Assembly: GCA_038501195.1 (NCBI GenBank)
Contig: JBBPUQ010000007.1
Span: 682,001 to 746,000, forward strand
Source: Nemania diffusa
Lineage: Eukaryota; Ascomycota; Sordariomycetes; Xylariales; Xylariaceae
Direction of reading: 5' to 3'
DNA length: 64,000 nucleotides
Of this stretch, positions 22,564-35,867 are shown piece by piece; position 1 is the stretch's first letter; every line of letters begins with the position of its first letter. The notes under the pieces are model-generated. The model searched no databases. It was not told the DNA's origin and saw only the letters and a list, made by a program, of their open reading frames with translations. The position numbers and the translations under genes are program-made.

Positions 22564-24442
22564 ATGCTCGCAAGCCGTTTAATACCGCGGACTGCCGTCC
22601 GATCGTCCTTCCGCAGCCGGTCCTCGTACGCAACAAGCCTCACCAACGCGCACCTGTGCGATCCATAGACAATCCATAGGTCTGCTAACGTTTCTCCAGC
22701 CTCCCCACAGTCGTCTCTTCCGTATCGCGCTGGAGAAGGGGTTATGCCAGCCAAGCAGGTATGTGATCGTCTTTTTTTATTATTTTTATCTCACCTATTT
22801 AGCCGCCGCTGGATGGTCACTAATCTATGCGCCACGGGCTTGTAGAAGAGAAGGATCTTGTTATCATCGGTGGTGGTGTTGCTGGATATGTCGCCGCCAT
22901 CAAGGCAGGACAAGAGGGCTTAAAAGTGCGTCATCATGCAATTCCTTCTCCCTCCGCCGCCTCTCCCAACAAATTTCCGCCATGAACCGATACCGGGCCG
23001 AAGTCCCTTACCTCTCTTATTCCCTGCTGACTGATCATCTTCTTACATCACAGGTTGCCTGTATTGAGAAGCGTGGCGCCCTCGGTGGCACCTGTCTCAA
23101 CGTCGGCTGCATTCCGTCCAAATCCCTCCTCAACAACTCCCATTTGTACCACCAGATCCTCCATGACACCAAGGGCCGTGGTATCCAAGTCGGCGATGTC
23201 AAACTCGACCTCCAGGGTATGATGAAGGCGAAGGAAACGTCCGTCACGGGTTTGACGAAGGGCATTGAGTTCCTCTTCAAGAAGAATGGTGTCGAGTACA
23301 TTAAGGGTACCGGATCGTTCGTCAACGAGCATGAGATCAAGGTCGCCTTGAACGACGGCGGCGAGACCAGCGTCAAGGGCAAGAACATCATCATTGCTAC
23401 AGGTAGCGAGGCCACCCCGTTCCCCGGCCTCGAGATTGACGAGAAGCGTGTCATCACGAGCACCGGTGCTCTCTCCCTCGACAAGGTCCCCGAGAAGATG
23501 ATCGTCATTGGTGGTGGTATTATTGGTCTGGAGATGGGTTCCGTGTGGTCGAGGCTGGGCGCCAAGGTTACCGTCGTTGAGTTCCTTAACCAGATCGGTG
23601 GCCCGGGTATGGATGCCGAGATCTCCAAGCAGGCCCTCAAACTCCTTAAGAAGCAGGGTGTCGACTTCAAGCTCAGCACAAAGGTCGTTAGTGGTGACGC
23701 GAGTGGCGAGAATGTCAAGCTCGAGGTCGACTCTGCTAAGGGAGGCAAGCCGGAGACGGTAAGACTATACCCATGCCCTGCTATTACGCCTTCAGAAGCT
23801 GTAGCTAACTTAATCTCCCAACAGCTTGATGCCGACGTCGTCCTTGTTGCTATCGGTCGTCGCCCCTACACCACCGGCCTCGGCCTCGAGAACGCTGGTC
23901 TGGAGCTTGATGAGCGTGGTCGCGTAGTGATCGACTCTGAATACCGCACCAAGGCCTCTCACATTCGCTCTATTGGCGACGTCACCTTCGGCCCCATGCT
24001 GGCTCACAAGGCTGAGGAGGAGGCCGTGGCCGCCATCGAGTACATTAAGAAGGGCTACGGACACGTCAACTACGGCGTGATCCCATCGGTCATGTACACC
24101 CACCCCGAAGTGGCCTGGGTTGGCCAGAACGAGCAGGAGCTCAAGCAGCAGAACATCCCCTACAAGGTTGGCACATTCCCCTTCAGCGCCAACTCGCGCG
24201 CCAAGACCAACCTGGACACGGATGGCATGGTCAAGATGCTGGCGGATCCCGAGACGGACAGACTACTGGGGTGCCACATCATCGGGCCCAATGCGGGTGA
24301 GATGATTGCCGAGGCGACCCTGGCGCTCGAGTATGGAGCGTCGACCGAAGACATTGCCCGCACGTGCCACGCCCACCCGACACTGGCGGAAGCGTTCAAG
24401 GAGGCGGCCATGGCGACATACTCCAAGGCGATCCACTTCTAA
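22564..24442 (+). CDS. LPD1: Mitochondrial dihydrolipoamide dehydrogenase (E3)
   Basis: FAD enzyme that reoxidises dihydrolipoamide in pyruvate, 2-oxoglutarate and branched-chain dehydrogenases and in glycine cleavage, in the mitochondrial matrix. Five coding exons in the preferred model: 22564-22625, 22700-22758, 22846-22925, 23054-23758, 23825-24442; 507 aa. The N-terminus is an Arg/Ser-rich import presequence ending near RRGYASQA. Then come the FAD motif [10 protein letters not shown], the redox disulfide GGTCLNVGC (C81, C86), the NAD motif [13 protein letters not shown] and the active-site HPTLAE (H486, E491). The first intron has two phase-compatible donors (22626 GTACGC, or 30 nt later GTGCGA); the longer exon adds ten residues to the presequence but leaves a 44-nt intron. 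The last intron (23759-23824) has no stop in frame and can be read through. Confidence 0.94.
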
Positions 24443-26465
24443 TTACATTACCCTGTAGATATAGAGACGGGACGAAGGGCAACGGCAACTTAAGAGGGCT
24501 GGGTTAGCATCGGTGTCAAGGTGTACATTATTATAGCATGAGGATAACAAGGGAGAGAGAGAGAGAGGCTCTTTTGAAGTTGTCGTTCTGGTATTCGTTC
24601 TGCAAAGCTCGTCGGCCTGGAGAACGTGTTGGACTAGCTACCAGCACATACTACCAACATAAACGACCCCCCCTCGCTACAGACAGGACATTGGACGCCC
24701 CGTAAACTCGGAGGCGGGGGGTGTCGACCTACCACGTGGTCGTGTTCCCCCTATTTAGGGATGAATGGATTATTACTGCGTTATTCTGTTTGTGGTGTGG
24801 GGCAAAGTTATGTTTGGTCGGTATATAAATAATAACTTCGTGAGCTACCTATAGATTGTGAAACATTATAAGACAGACTGCCTGTTTTGGCAACTATTCA
24901 ATGCCCGTGACCATAAACGCTCGATACCTATCTAGTCGATATGTTTTACTGAGAGCATAAGGAGTTTGATGCGGATGGCTGACGAGAGAACTTGTGGTGT
25001 CTGCGTATTTTTATTACTTGGTAAGTATACTATCATTGCGATACCTTTGTAGGTTGTTGAATTTACCTACCTCAGCTGAAAAGAAGGAGGGTACAGAGTA
25101 TGACTTGCAGCTGGTGTGGCTTGTTCGGCATTGGACCAATAGTGTAAGATTAGGTTTGGGGCTTGCTTGGTAAGGCTTGCCTCCAAAAGCTTCCGGCCAG
25201 TCCGATCTGTCCGGGGCCCCCCAGCTGAAACTCAGCCCTGCCCCTAGGGTCTGGATACACCTACGGCGTAGGTATAGATACAGTATCTAGGTACTGCGTA
25301 GGTAGCTACAAAAGATTCCATCCCGCGTTCATAATACTTACGTGCACACTGTATTTGTGTGCGTGCGTATGTAAGCCATTTATTTTTATTTATTTCAGGC
25401 AAAACTTCCGACGGAACGCGAAGGGCTTCGACCGCTGTCCGGCACACGACGATCTCTGATGTATTCCTGCGGGTATCTGGCGTTTTGTCGTCTGTTACTA
25501 CGGTAGACTATCTAGATAGGTAGTAGGTATTTCTGTACCAAGTTATATCTTATGATGGGGCTTACTACAGTATAAGCACCCGGGATAAAAGGACCTTACC
25601 GCCGCCATACGTTGCCCGATATGTTTTACGTACACATACGTAATATTCTGTAGTGTACTGGAGTTACGTATGTAATAGTAGTAAGTGACAGGTTCGTTCG
25701 AGTATGAGGACTTGTTCTTTTGAGTGAAATTAGACGAGAGCGCCCCCCCCCTGTGTTGTTGACTCCAACTTACCTAAACAACATGCCTCGCTAATTCTCG
25801 AATGCTGTGTGCACTGCAAAGCCAAGTGAGGCCAAGACTCAGTGCCTACGTGATCGTATGTAAATACGCATACGCATAGGTAGACTATATCTGCAGTTAC
25901 CCATCTGTCTACGCATATATACCTGTAGTTATCGTTATACGCTGTTGTTATCCATGGTGGCTGCTACATATTCTGTACAGTACATACATACAGTACGCAT
26001 GCGTACAGCAGTCTGCCCCAATGCTTGGGAGAGACGAAGATGACTGTGCTCTCGTCCATTGCCAAGCTTCTTAGTGTACAAGTGCAGGTTGCTCCGCATT
26101 ACGACTGCACACGGTACTCCCGCAGCCAACAAGACGCTGGTGAACCAAACCGAACCCTTCTGCGTCTAAGTAGGCAGGCAGGTATTGTGTATATTCTTTT
26201 GCGTCATTTTGCGCTACAGTCTCCGGGACTGTGCTGTACCTACTTACCGGTAACCGCGTGCATGCTACTGCGTAGACTAGATAGATAGATACCTAGGCGA
26301 GGTATGTACCGCTCGTTTGGAAGCGCTGCTGTGTTGTACGTAGGCGAGCTGTGGACTTCGTGGCATCGGCTTCTTCCTGACGAACCTTGCTGCTCGGGCC
26401 GTACTGGGCAGTATACATACCGCGGTTTCTATCTTGTGACCGCCGTGATACTTGGGAGAAGACAG

Positions 26466-26494
26466 GATGCTGATGCCGATGCCGATGCGGATGC
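26466..26494. repeat. GATGCN hexamer/triplet repeat
   Basis: Short tandem run of GATGCT/GATGCC units in non-coding DNA, no associated gene. Confidence 0.7.
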
Positions 26495-28090
26495 AAGACG
26501 GATGAGGTCAGGAAAAGATGAGGCAATTTGCTCCAAATATCATCCTCGACTACTACGTACGCAGTCCAAGCACTACCACTATATCGCATCTCACTTATCA
26601 TCGAACGGGCTTGGTTGCAAACGGCTGTGAGTGATGCCGACGTGGGTGGTATTCTATTCTGGACGTCATTTCCAAAAGCGGCAGCTTTTTACACCCAACC
26701 CTGCACGGTTGGATCCCTGTGACTGTTTGAGTTTGGGTGGTGGTGTGGTGATTTATCTACCTACCTAGTGTAAGTAGAGAATAGCGTAAGGTTGGTTTTG
26801 GTTGGGTTGATGGTGTGTTTCGCATGTGGGATCAATAAGCTTGCTCTCCGGTAATTCGAGATAAAAAGGAAACAACTGTGCTGTACTTACTAGTTAGATG
26901 ATGGATGGCAGATACACTATACCGTAAATGGTATCAGTGATACAGAATAGAGGGTTCCAGCTCATAGCTCGGCTTCAGCTGAGAGAGCGAGTGGCGACGA
27001 CTGGTTAGGCTGGGCTGTACACATGTATGTACATACCTCGTAGTAGGACTAAGATGGGCATTATCTACACGAGTGTGGCAGCCGGTTTTGTAATACCCCG
27101 TACAGCGTGTAGAATGCGTACATACGCAGCAGGTAGGTACTGTAATGCACTGTATTACCTTAGGTAGGTATACCTAGTATATATTATATATAAGGCAGCG
27201 CTGTTATAGGTGGTACGAGCCCTGGATGTGTATAGGTATGGTGTAAGGCGAGCTGCATCTCGCTTGTACCAAGCTTTTGTTTTTACCCTTTCACGATGAT
27301 CCCCCCCCCCTTTTTTACTCATCATGTTAGCGCCGGGCGTTTATCTACGTATAAGCATTTCATACTACGATATATAGAGATGGTAATTAGTGTAACTACT
27401 CAGCAATCACAAGCTGTAGCGTATGTAAAGAGGAGAACGGCCTCTTTTTCTTCACGAGCCTTGCATTTCCCCTCCCGTTTTTCTCCCGTTCTTTTCTGCA
27501 TCTTCAAGTACGGGGTATGCGTATTTGCTATACTACCTAGCTAGCCACTCGCTGCTTACAGTTATAGTACTGTATAGTAGCGTATTTCGAAGAGGCGACC
27601 GGCCGTCCACACACGCTGCTTGCCCGGCCACCTGCACACACGTACCATACCTACACTCATCTACCCACGCATGCATACAGCGACGTGCCTAAACGGCCGA
27701 CATCAGATAAGCTGGTGGCTATCAGCCACATCGTGTTATGTGCGACGGTTAGACGAGACACGCGCGCTCCTTCGTCGGTGATGCAGCCACCATCTCACGA
27801 CAGTCCAATCTACTGCGTACGCAGTACACAACATACCCTACCCTATGAACTGTACAGTACTGAACACTACGCTCCAGCGCCACATCCAGCATGATCGTAG
27901 GAAGCGGGGGAAGGCGATATGCAGTGCGTGTTGGATGCCTCATCTTTGCCGGCCGGCAGCGGCATGGCCTACACATGTGTAAGTATGTAGGTATGTGGCA
28001 GGCATATGGCAGGTATATGGCAAGGTTGTGGCAGGCATGTCGACATGCTTCAACCACCAATAATGGTAGGTAGTAGCTAGCCATCACCTA

Positions 28091-28176
28091 GGTATGTATG
28101 TATGTGTGTATGTATGCATGCATTGGCTCACTGGCATGTCACATCATCACCATCACCATCACTATCACCAACATCA
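28091..28176. repeat. TATG tetranucleotide run followed by ATC triplet run
   Basis: A TATG/TGTG run (28091-28125) is followed by CATCAC-type triplets (28142-28176). It lies in the gene-poor region; short His-rich frames here are repeat artefacts. Confidence 0.75.
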
Positions 28177-31100
28177 AGACCAACAACCGTCAGTATGTTA
28201 TTCTCCCCTACCTGGGTTTGAAACGTTTTGTTTCACCACGAACACCATCGGTCGAGATCGGTACTGGTCCAGATAGGTTGCGTTTTAGTGCTTGGCGTAG
28301 GGGGCTCGGCAGTCGCTTTGAATGGAGGATGCACCTTAAATGGGGGATGATCGGCTTTTTCATCTCCTATGTTGGAGTTTATTATTAGTATATATAGGCA
28401 CATAGACCAGGTATCTATGCTATGTACACTGGGGACACTACACATCTGTACATACATACACACTAGATTAGTGTACCTAGTGTCTATCTATCTGCTGTAC
28501 TGTACATAGGGAGGAGAGTGTCAGCAACTCTATGTTAGTCCGCGAGATGCGAGCTGCGGGAAGAACGGAAGCCCCATGCGTTGATCGCAACTCATTCCCG
28601 GCTCTACTAGCGATAGTAATTCTGATGATTGCACCAATAGTCGTCTATTATGACCTTGTGGTCTCGCCATCGGGGGTACCTATATAACTACTTAACCTGG
28701 ATATTGATAGACAAACTTGATGATCGATGTGTGGTACTTACTCAGAGTTACCACAGATTCCATACCTGACTTATCAACTCCACGTGTGCGTATACCTATG
28801 ACAAGACACTTCCATAGGTACTGTAGTCTTGCCGTACTAGGAGGTAATAACCCGCTAGACGGAGGAAGCAGTAGAAGGAGAAAAAGAACAAAGTTTTCTA
28901 CGCACCGCCGCATCATGGAATGTTCCATACGAGGACTGCAGATGCTAAAGTGATCTGTTTGGCCTAGAGCTGGGTGCGGTATCCGTTCACGCATGCAACA
29001 TCCACCTGACGACACGTGTGAAATGCGTGAGCTTGTTTTTTTTTTGGACTTTACTCTGTAGGACCGGGCCCGATTGTGTGGTCCCTCCCTCCCCGTGCCA
29101 TCCATCCCGTCTCGCCATCGTACGTACTTGTAAGGTAGCTGGAGTGATAGACTCGGATAGAGGTAAGTACTGTATGTAGGTACTGTACTTCTACTAATGG
29201 TGAGGATACCGTACCTAGAAGGTGTGGGTGTCATGCAGGTGTCGTGAAGAGTTTTGGCGGGACCTCCAGACCTGTACTACATACTTACACATTCCCACTG
29301 GTAGAGTTGGGCACTTGGAAGTCGGAAAGGCCGCAAACGGGAAGTGGATGTTGGATATGCGCCTAATAAGGATAACAGAAGGTGGGATTTAACGTCTCTT
29401 ATCGGAAATCACTTGGAGTTTTAGGGTTCGGACTGTTAAGTTATTGACAGCTGAATAAATATGTTTTCAGCACTACGGTAGAAAATGATAATACTCTTCC
29501 TTTTGACCAACCGCCGCAACGATGACGATAAAAATATTCAACTAGATATCACTACAAGAAAGTTATTGGTTATAGGCTGTAGGTTGACTTTCCTATCTAG
29601 ATTTACAGTAGATACCTGGTAGATAGTGTAAGAACGCATACTGCGTACCAGGGCACATGGCTAACGCATAGAATATAGAAAACAGTATATTTATCAAAAG
29701 GAAGACACTGTGAATGGGTTCCCGGGGGCAGGCAGCTCCACCTACATAAGCTAGTAAGTATTTCTATTCTTATCCATCCTTTGTATCGGTACTTTCATGC
29801 TGCCAAGTATTGCCTAGTAAGACGATTGAACCTACGTATAGAATACCAACCACCCAATCTACTCTTTTACCTATCGAACGGATCATTTTAAGCTTATTGG
29901 GGACCTGTCAAGCACAGCACCTGAGTGCCGAGGACATGTGTCCCTATAGGCCCGCCTCAAGCCACTCTCTCTGGAGCAAGCTCTTGGCGGGAGCATTGTT
30001 GGTAGGGTAGCCTACACGTAACCTCATTTCCCGGCTTTAATCATCAATCGCGCGCATCCATCGTGCAACAATCGACAACCAACTTGACAGTGCCTACCTA
30101 CATAGGTAGGTGTATCTTGTGGTACCTACATACAGCGTACATACACAGTACATGCATACATACATATATACAATATGTAATCATCGTGGCTGCATGGCAC
30201 TTCGCAGGGGATTCTCCGCTTGCTTACAGTACGTACATACATACACTGCCTACAGAGTACTGCGTACCTACATTACAGTCCACAAGCGAAAGAAGAGGTG
30301 GGATGGGCGAGTGCACGCGTGGCATGGAAACTAAAGTAAGAACAGAATCTCGCATGCATTTCGGCTTCTTGGCGGCACAATAAGCCTCGTGTCGTCTGCC
30401 CGTCGCAATCTGTCAGCGAGTTTCGTCCCATTCCAAATCATCAAATAAACCCACCGCCAAACTCGGCCGTCATCCAGTCAGCGCGCCTCCACGGCCACTA
30501 AGGAGGCTATACCGCCACTGTCCATACTGTATCTAGTATGGATGGCCTTGTCTATCTACTACCTAGGTAGTCTAGGGCTCTAACGCTCTTCTCTCGCCCT
30601 TCTCTGGGTCTGACCTGCGCCGCGGTCCGTGGTCCACCGTGGTTGAAGCACCCATCCCCCGACCATCCCCCAGCCTGCGCTCGTCTCCTGATTGGGCCCT
30701 TCGTCAGGGGTGCGGTGCACAGGTATCTCCGTCAAACCGTCAAACCCAGAACCATGTGGTTCTCTCGCTCGCTCGACGGATGGCCACTCTCGATGAAGGA
30801 TGGGGCCCGGTTGTACCGCCCGCTACCGGAATACTTACTTACAGTAGCAGCAGTGTGCAAATCGATCGCTGCTACTGCTGCTGCTGTACATACTATGTAG
30901 CTACGCAGTAAGGTACATGGCTCAGTACTCAGCTGGTCCACCTAGATATTCATACATACGCGCTCTGCATGGTACGCTATACTGTACAGGATGAGGGAGT
31001 GGAGGATATCCATCCCTCTCTACCCGGAGCTCGCGCCAGGGTCGCCACGGCCAGGAAGATGTGGTGTTGACTTGTAGTGTATATAACATATGAATCCCTA

Positions 31101-31385
31101 CGCCCCCCTAGATCTTCGATTCGGATCTCAGTAGCCGCGGTGTTTTCTTTACTTCACTTTCATTTCGTGACGCTTCCTTTCTATATTCCTCTTCTTTCAT
31201 AGAGCTTGCTTGCTTGCTTCCTCCTCAAGCTGATACATTCGCTCGTATCAATCCCGCGACCCGGAACCGAATTCTATTTTGGGAGACGACAAGTCGCAGA
31301 CCAATTTCTGTAGCCGACAAGGAACCCGTCCAAGACGATAGATAGGTGCCGCGTAAAGAAAAGAAAAGAGGAAGATTAAATTAAG

Positions 31386-34300
31386 ATGGGTCAAGTCCGC
31401 CCCATCGCGGGTAACCGCCTGATTCCCAACGTCGTCGACGAGGCAGCCCGCGACAGACCCGACCACGTTGTTTATACCATCCCGCACTTGACCGACAATG
31501 GAGACAGCTTCGAAGACGTCACCGCTCTGCGTTTCGCCAACGCTGTCAACCGAGCATGCCGCTGGATCGAGGGTGTTCTGGGCCGGGGCAAAAATTTCGA
31601 AGCCATTGGCTATATCGGACCCCGTATGTTGCTCAGCTCCCCTGTGAAGCCGGCCGTCGTATTTTGTTTCTAAATGTTGTGTGCCTGTTAGACAATTTGA
31701 CCTACCCTATCCTGGTCTTGGCTTGTATCAAGACTGGCTACAAGGTATGTTTTCATGAGAGCTCTCGCGGGGCATGCTTCCTCGACCCTAACTGTATGCA
31801 GGCCCTTCTTGTGTCACCTAGGAATAGTTTGGAGGGTAGCCTGGCTGTCGTCGACCGGACAGATTGCCGAATCTGGGCCAGATCAACCGAGAACAACGAG
31901 TTGGTGAACCAGATCCTGGAGAAGCGGCCTATGGAAGTCCTGCAAACACCCACTCTCGAAGAGTTGTTAGATCCTCGCCCTGTTGCCAAATACCCTTACA
32001 CCAAGAGCTGGGAGGACGCCAGCCTGGACCCTCTGGCCGTCCTTCACACATCCGGCTCAACCGGTCTTCCGAAGCCTATTGTTATGCGCCTGGGTACCAT
32101 TGCCAGTGGTGATGCCATTAGAGAGATCGCCCTTGAGCAGGACGAGGAGGTCACCCCATCATGGGGGGGTTCGGATCTCGTTTTCAACCCCTTCCCCTGG
32201 TTCCATGTGAGTGGCAAAAAAGGCAAAGCTTGACTTACTGAGTTGGATTACTAACACACGATGCAGGCTGCCAGTCTTATGGTTAAGCTTGGTTTGAACT
32301 TTTGGCTCGGCTCGACCGTAGTTACCGAGCCTACGAACGGAGTCATCAGCGCTGATACCATCGACCGCATTATTTCTAACCTTCCCGTCAAGGTCTTTTT
32401 CATTCCTCCATCGATTGTTGAGGAACTTGCCAAAACTCCTAGCACTTTGAAGAAGCTGGGGGCTTGTAAATACATCATTACTGGAGGAGGTAAGTGCAGT
32501 CTGTGCCATGAGGATCGAATCTGTTGGTTCTAATTAGCCCTCTTTTAGGTTCGCTCTCTTCTCAACTTGGTGACGTTGTTAACAATGTTGTGCCTGTGCG
32601 AAATGTCTACGGTTCAACCGAAGGAGGCATCTGGGCCATGGTTTCTCCACAGAAGGGCAAGGACTGGAGAACCTTCAAGTTCCCTCCCGAGCTGGGAACT
32701 GAATTGCGCGAGGTCACTCCTGGCCTATACGAATTGTTCTTTGTCAAGAAGCCGCAATACAAGCGTTGGCAGGGTCTTTTCTATACCTTCCCCGAGGACG
32801 AAGAATACTCGACCAAGGATCTGTTCGCACCACACCCAACCGAGCCCGGCCGATGGCTTTGCGTCGGCCGTGCTGATGATGTCGTTGTGCTCTCTAACGG
32901 CGAGAAAGTTCAGCCTGTCGATATCGAGGCTTGCATATCTTCTCACCCCGCTGTCCAGTCTGCCCTTGTGGTTGGAAACCGGAGATTCCACGCTGCTGTC
33001 CTACTGGAGCTCCGTGGTCAACCCCCGGCGACCAAGGAAGGTCTTGAGTCGCTCCTCGACAAGATCTACGCCGAGGTTGTTGAGAAGGCTAACGCTGCTT
33101 CGCCTAGTCATGCTCGCATCTTCCGATCGAACATGATGCTCACCGTCCCTGGCAAGCCTTTCCTACGCACAGATAAGGGCACCGTCAAGCGTCCTGGCAT
33201 GCTCCGTTCATACGAGAAGGAGATCGACGAGTTTTATGAGCATCTCGAGGCTGAGGAGGCCAAGGCCCTGTCTGGTGGCATGGACACTAGCTCGCCCCAG
33301 GCCATTGCCAATAGCCTGCGTGACATCATCAACGTGCTGCTGAAGAAGGAATTGAATGATGATGATAACCTGTTCGCCGTGGGTTTCGATTCGCTCCTCG
33401 TATTCCAGATTCTGGGTACTCTGCGTACCGCGGCCGAGCGTGCCAACGCGGACGTGACGCTTGCCCCAACCCTGATCTACGGCAATCCCACCCTCGAGAA
33501 GCTTTCCAAGGCCTTCTACGACGCCCTATTTTCAAACGCTACCAGCGAAGACCTTGCCGCCAACACGTTCAAACTCGCTGAGGATATGATCGCTAAGTAT
33601 ACGCGCGATTTACCCGTGGACGGCGACACCGTCATTGTTACTGGTACCACAGGCTCTCTTGGTACCTACTTGCTCGATACGCTGGTGAAGAATCCAGCTG
33701 TTAAGCGCGTCTACTGCTTCAACCGATCCGCTGATGCGGAGGAGAGGCAACGCGCTGGCTTCAAGACAAAGGGCCTTACCGATGTCTGGCCCGCTAAGAA
33801 GGTCCAGTTCCTCACGGCCGACCTGTCGAAGGCCGACTTCGGGCTCGGCCAGGGCAAGTATGACGTCCTGCTGAAGGGCGTCACCAAAATCATCCACAAC
33901 CAGTGGCCCGTCAACTTCAACCTCGATCTCTCCTCCTTCGAGCCCCACATCCGAGGTGTGCGTCACCTTGTCGACTTCTCCAAGAAGAGCCGACACAGCT
34001 CTTCCGTCTTCTTCATCTCATCCGTGGGCAGCATCACCAAGTGGGCCGACGACCAGCCCGTCCCTGAGAAGCCCATCCACGATTTGTCGGTTGCCGGCAC
34101 ACAAGGTTACAGTTTGTCCAAACTGATGGCCGAGATGGTGCTCGAGCAGGCCGTCAAGGTCTCTGGCGTCGATGCCTCCATCTGCCGCGTCGGCCAGATC
34201 GCTGGTCCCGTCACTACTGGTGAGAAGGGCGAGTGGAACAAGCAGGAGTGGTTCCCGACTATTGTCGAATCATCTAAGTACCTAAAGATGTTACCCTCGA

Positions 34301-34749
34301 ACCTCGGCACGCTCGACCGCATCGAGTGGGTGCCTGTCGATTTGCTCGCAGACATCGTCGTCGAGCTCGCAGGCGTTGGGGCCAAGAAGCCCGCGTTCGA
34401 GGAGGACGAGGACGAGCTGAAGGTGTATCACGCCGTCAACCCTAAGCTCGGCTACTGGCAAGTTATTGCGCCCACGATTCTCAAGAAGATGCCGGCAGGT
34501 ACACGGTCTGTCCCCTGGACCGAGTGGGTGCAGGCCCTGAAAGACGCTCAGGCCACCGCCACCGCCAAGGAACTTCCCGGCCTCAAGCTCCTCGACTTCT
34601 ACGAGGGGCTCATCATGCCCGAGGACGTCAAGATCACACCCTTCAACCTCGAGACGGGTGTCTCGGCGCGCAAGAGCGAGACCCTGCGGAAGTTAACGCC
34701 CGTCACGAACGACTGGGTGGAGCTGTGGCTCAAGCAATGGGGTTTTTAA
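31386..34749 (+). CDS. NRPS-like adenylate-forming reductase (A-T-R)
   Basis: Activates a carboxylic or amino acid, loads it on a carrier arm and releases it by NADPH reduction as aldehyde or alcohol; the substrate cannot be read from sequence. Five exons: 31386-31623, 31692-31744, 31802-32206, 32267-32489, 32549-34749; 1039 aa. The adenylation domain (about 1-540) has LHTSGSTGLPKPI at 178, NVYGSTEGG, GRADDVVVLSNGEKVQP and RTDKGTVKR. The carrier domain has DNLFAVGFDSLLVFQIL with the phosphopantetheine Ser at about 588. The thioester-reductase domain has the NAD(P) motif VTGTTGSLGTYLL from about 670 and the catalytic pair in YSLSK (Y827, K831). There is no condensation domain. It resembles Lys2-type architecture but is not the usual Lys2, whose A domain is longer. 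No P450, transporter or regulator lies nearby. It converges with cystathionine gamma-synthase. Confidence 0.92.
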
Positions 34750-35867
34750 AGAAAGCGACACTAAAGAAAACCAAAGCTTTTTTTTAGAATGAATATTTGT
34801 ATACAACACTAATTGACACCCCCCCTGCACACTACGGACATAAAGACAAGGAAGACAGGCGATCCCTTATTTTGAGATACCCCCACACGTTGATGTTAAC
34901 GGCTATGATCACGATTTAGAAGCCGGCCAGAAAAGAAAAACCAAGCGTTCGTTGGACGACCTACCACTTCCAGAGAAGAAGAACAGAGAAAAAGACCTCC
35001 CCCTTTGTAGCTTAAAGCCCTTCCTCCCATTTACTCGCTCTAGCCCGCGCCACGGGTTCCGTTCGGGATACTTCTGTCCTCTCCTTTTGGGGACGAAGCA
35101 GGATATATTGTTGATATTCTTGGTTTGTTTTGACGGAGCGCGACCTCTATATAGCAGGACATGGCACATGACGCAGCACGCTTTGATCGTCTCGTTGAGT
35201 TTCTTTGGCCCTGTCTGATTTTGTTGGCACCCTTGTTGGTTGTCGTTCTGCTGTTGCGGGAATGGCACATGGGTGTCGCAGCGTGGAAGTCGAGATGGAG
35301 AGGAGGCAAGGTTTCGTACCATTGCGAACAGAGTCCTTTTTTCGCCCCCTTTTTTTTCTTCCTCTGTAAGAGTCGTTTTTTTTGTATATAATTCAGATCT
35401 CTGTCTAGAACATAGAGGCGTTTTGCTGGCTTGTTTGGACATGCGCATACATACTTTTTGAAGCATTTTGAATATAATTTTATCCAAATTCTGGGTCTCT
35501 TTTCTACACTGTGAAATGTAAATCACGTCTCAAGTACAAGAGTATGGTTAAACCTCGACTAACCTCTCTTGAAAGCTATCTTCCGCCCTTTCCCTCCGGG
35601 GAACGTGTCTAGCATCCTAGGTAGTGTATTTGCAGTAATAGCTGACTCTCAACTCTTAACAGTGACATCGAAAGTATGTAGACAGACTCGAAAGGTATCT
35701 ATCCCAGCACCTTATCTATTCACATCAAGTATAGATACCCTGGATTTGTAATAGAAGAGCGAACGCAAATTAGGAAGATAATAGGATATTTACTATTTGA
35801 TCTCGTAGTTGATGCTAGACTAAGCATATTTTTCGAATGGTCATATATCGATCTATCTATCGGCCCA
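34750..35867. other. Spacer between convergent A-T-R and cystathionine gamma-synthase genes
   Basis: About 1.1 kb with the two 3' regions; poly-T/poly-A tracts at about 34777 and 35345-35385. A 205-codon minus-strand frame (34909-35526) is K/R/S-rich low complexity and lies in a likely untranslated region; not accepted as a gene. Confidence 0.5.

Larger units (their letters stand above)
24443..31385. other. Long gene-poor region upstream of the A-T-R reductase
   Basis: About 6.9 kb without a supportable gene. It contains the LPD1 3' end with a GA run (24551-24568), many TAGGTA/TACCTA and GTAC-type palindromes (25270-25310, 26750-27240, 29160-29200, 30090-30270), GAT-type triplet runs (26466-26494), ATC triplets (28142-28176) and TATG/CATA tetranucleotides (28090-28125). 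The longest frame, 180 codons on the minus strand at 28692-29234, is low-complexity and matches no family I know. The last 250 bases are pyrimidine-rich and probably form the leader of the A-T-R gene, with GTATATAAC at about 31078-31087 as a possible TATA element. Confidence 0.5.

Noticed and set aside
28692..29234. 180-codon minus-strand frame in the second gene desert
   Set aside because: Low-complexity S/Y/R/L-rich sequence, no family resemblance, no supporting splice or leader context.
34909..35526. 205-codon minus-strand frame between A-T-R and cystathionine gamma-synthase
   Set aside because: Lies in the 3' regions of two convergent genes and consists of K/R/S/Q-rich low complexity across poly-T tracts.
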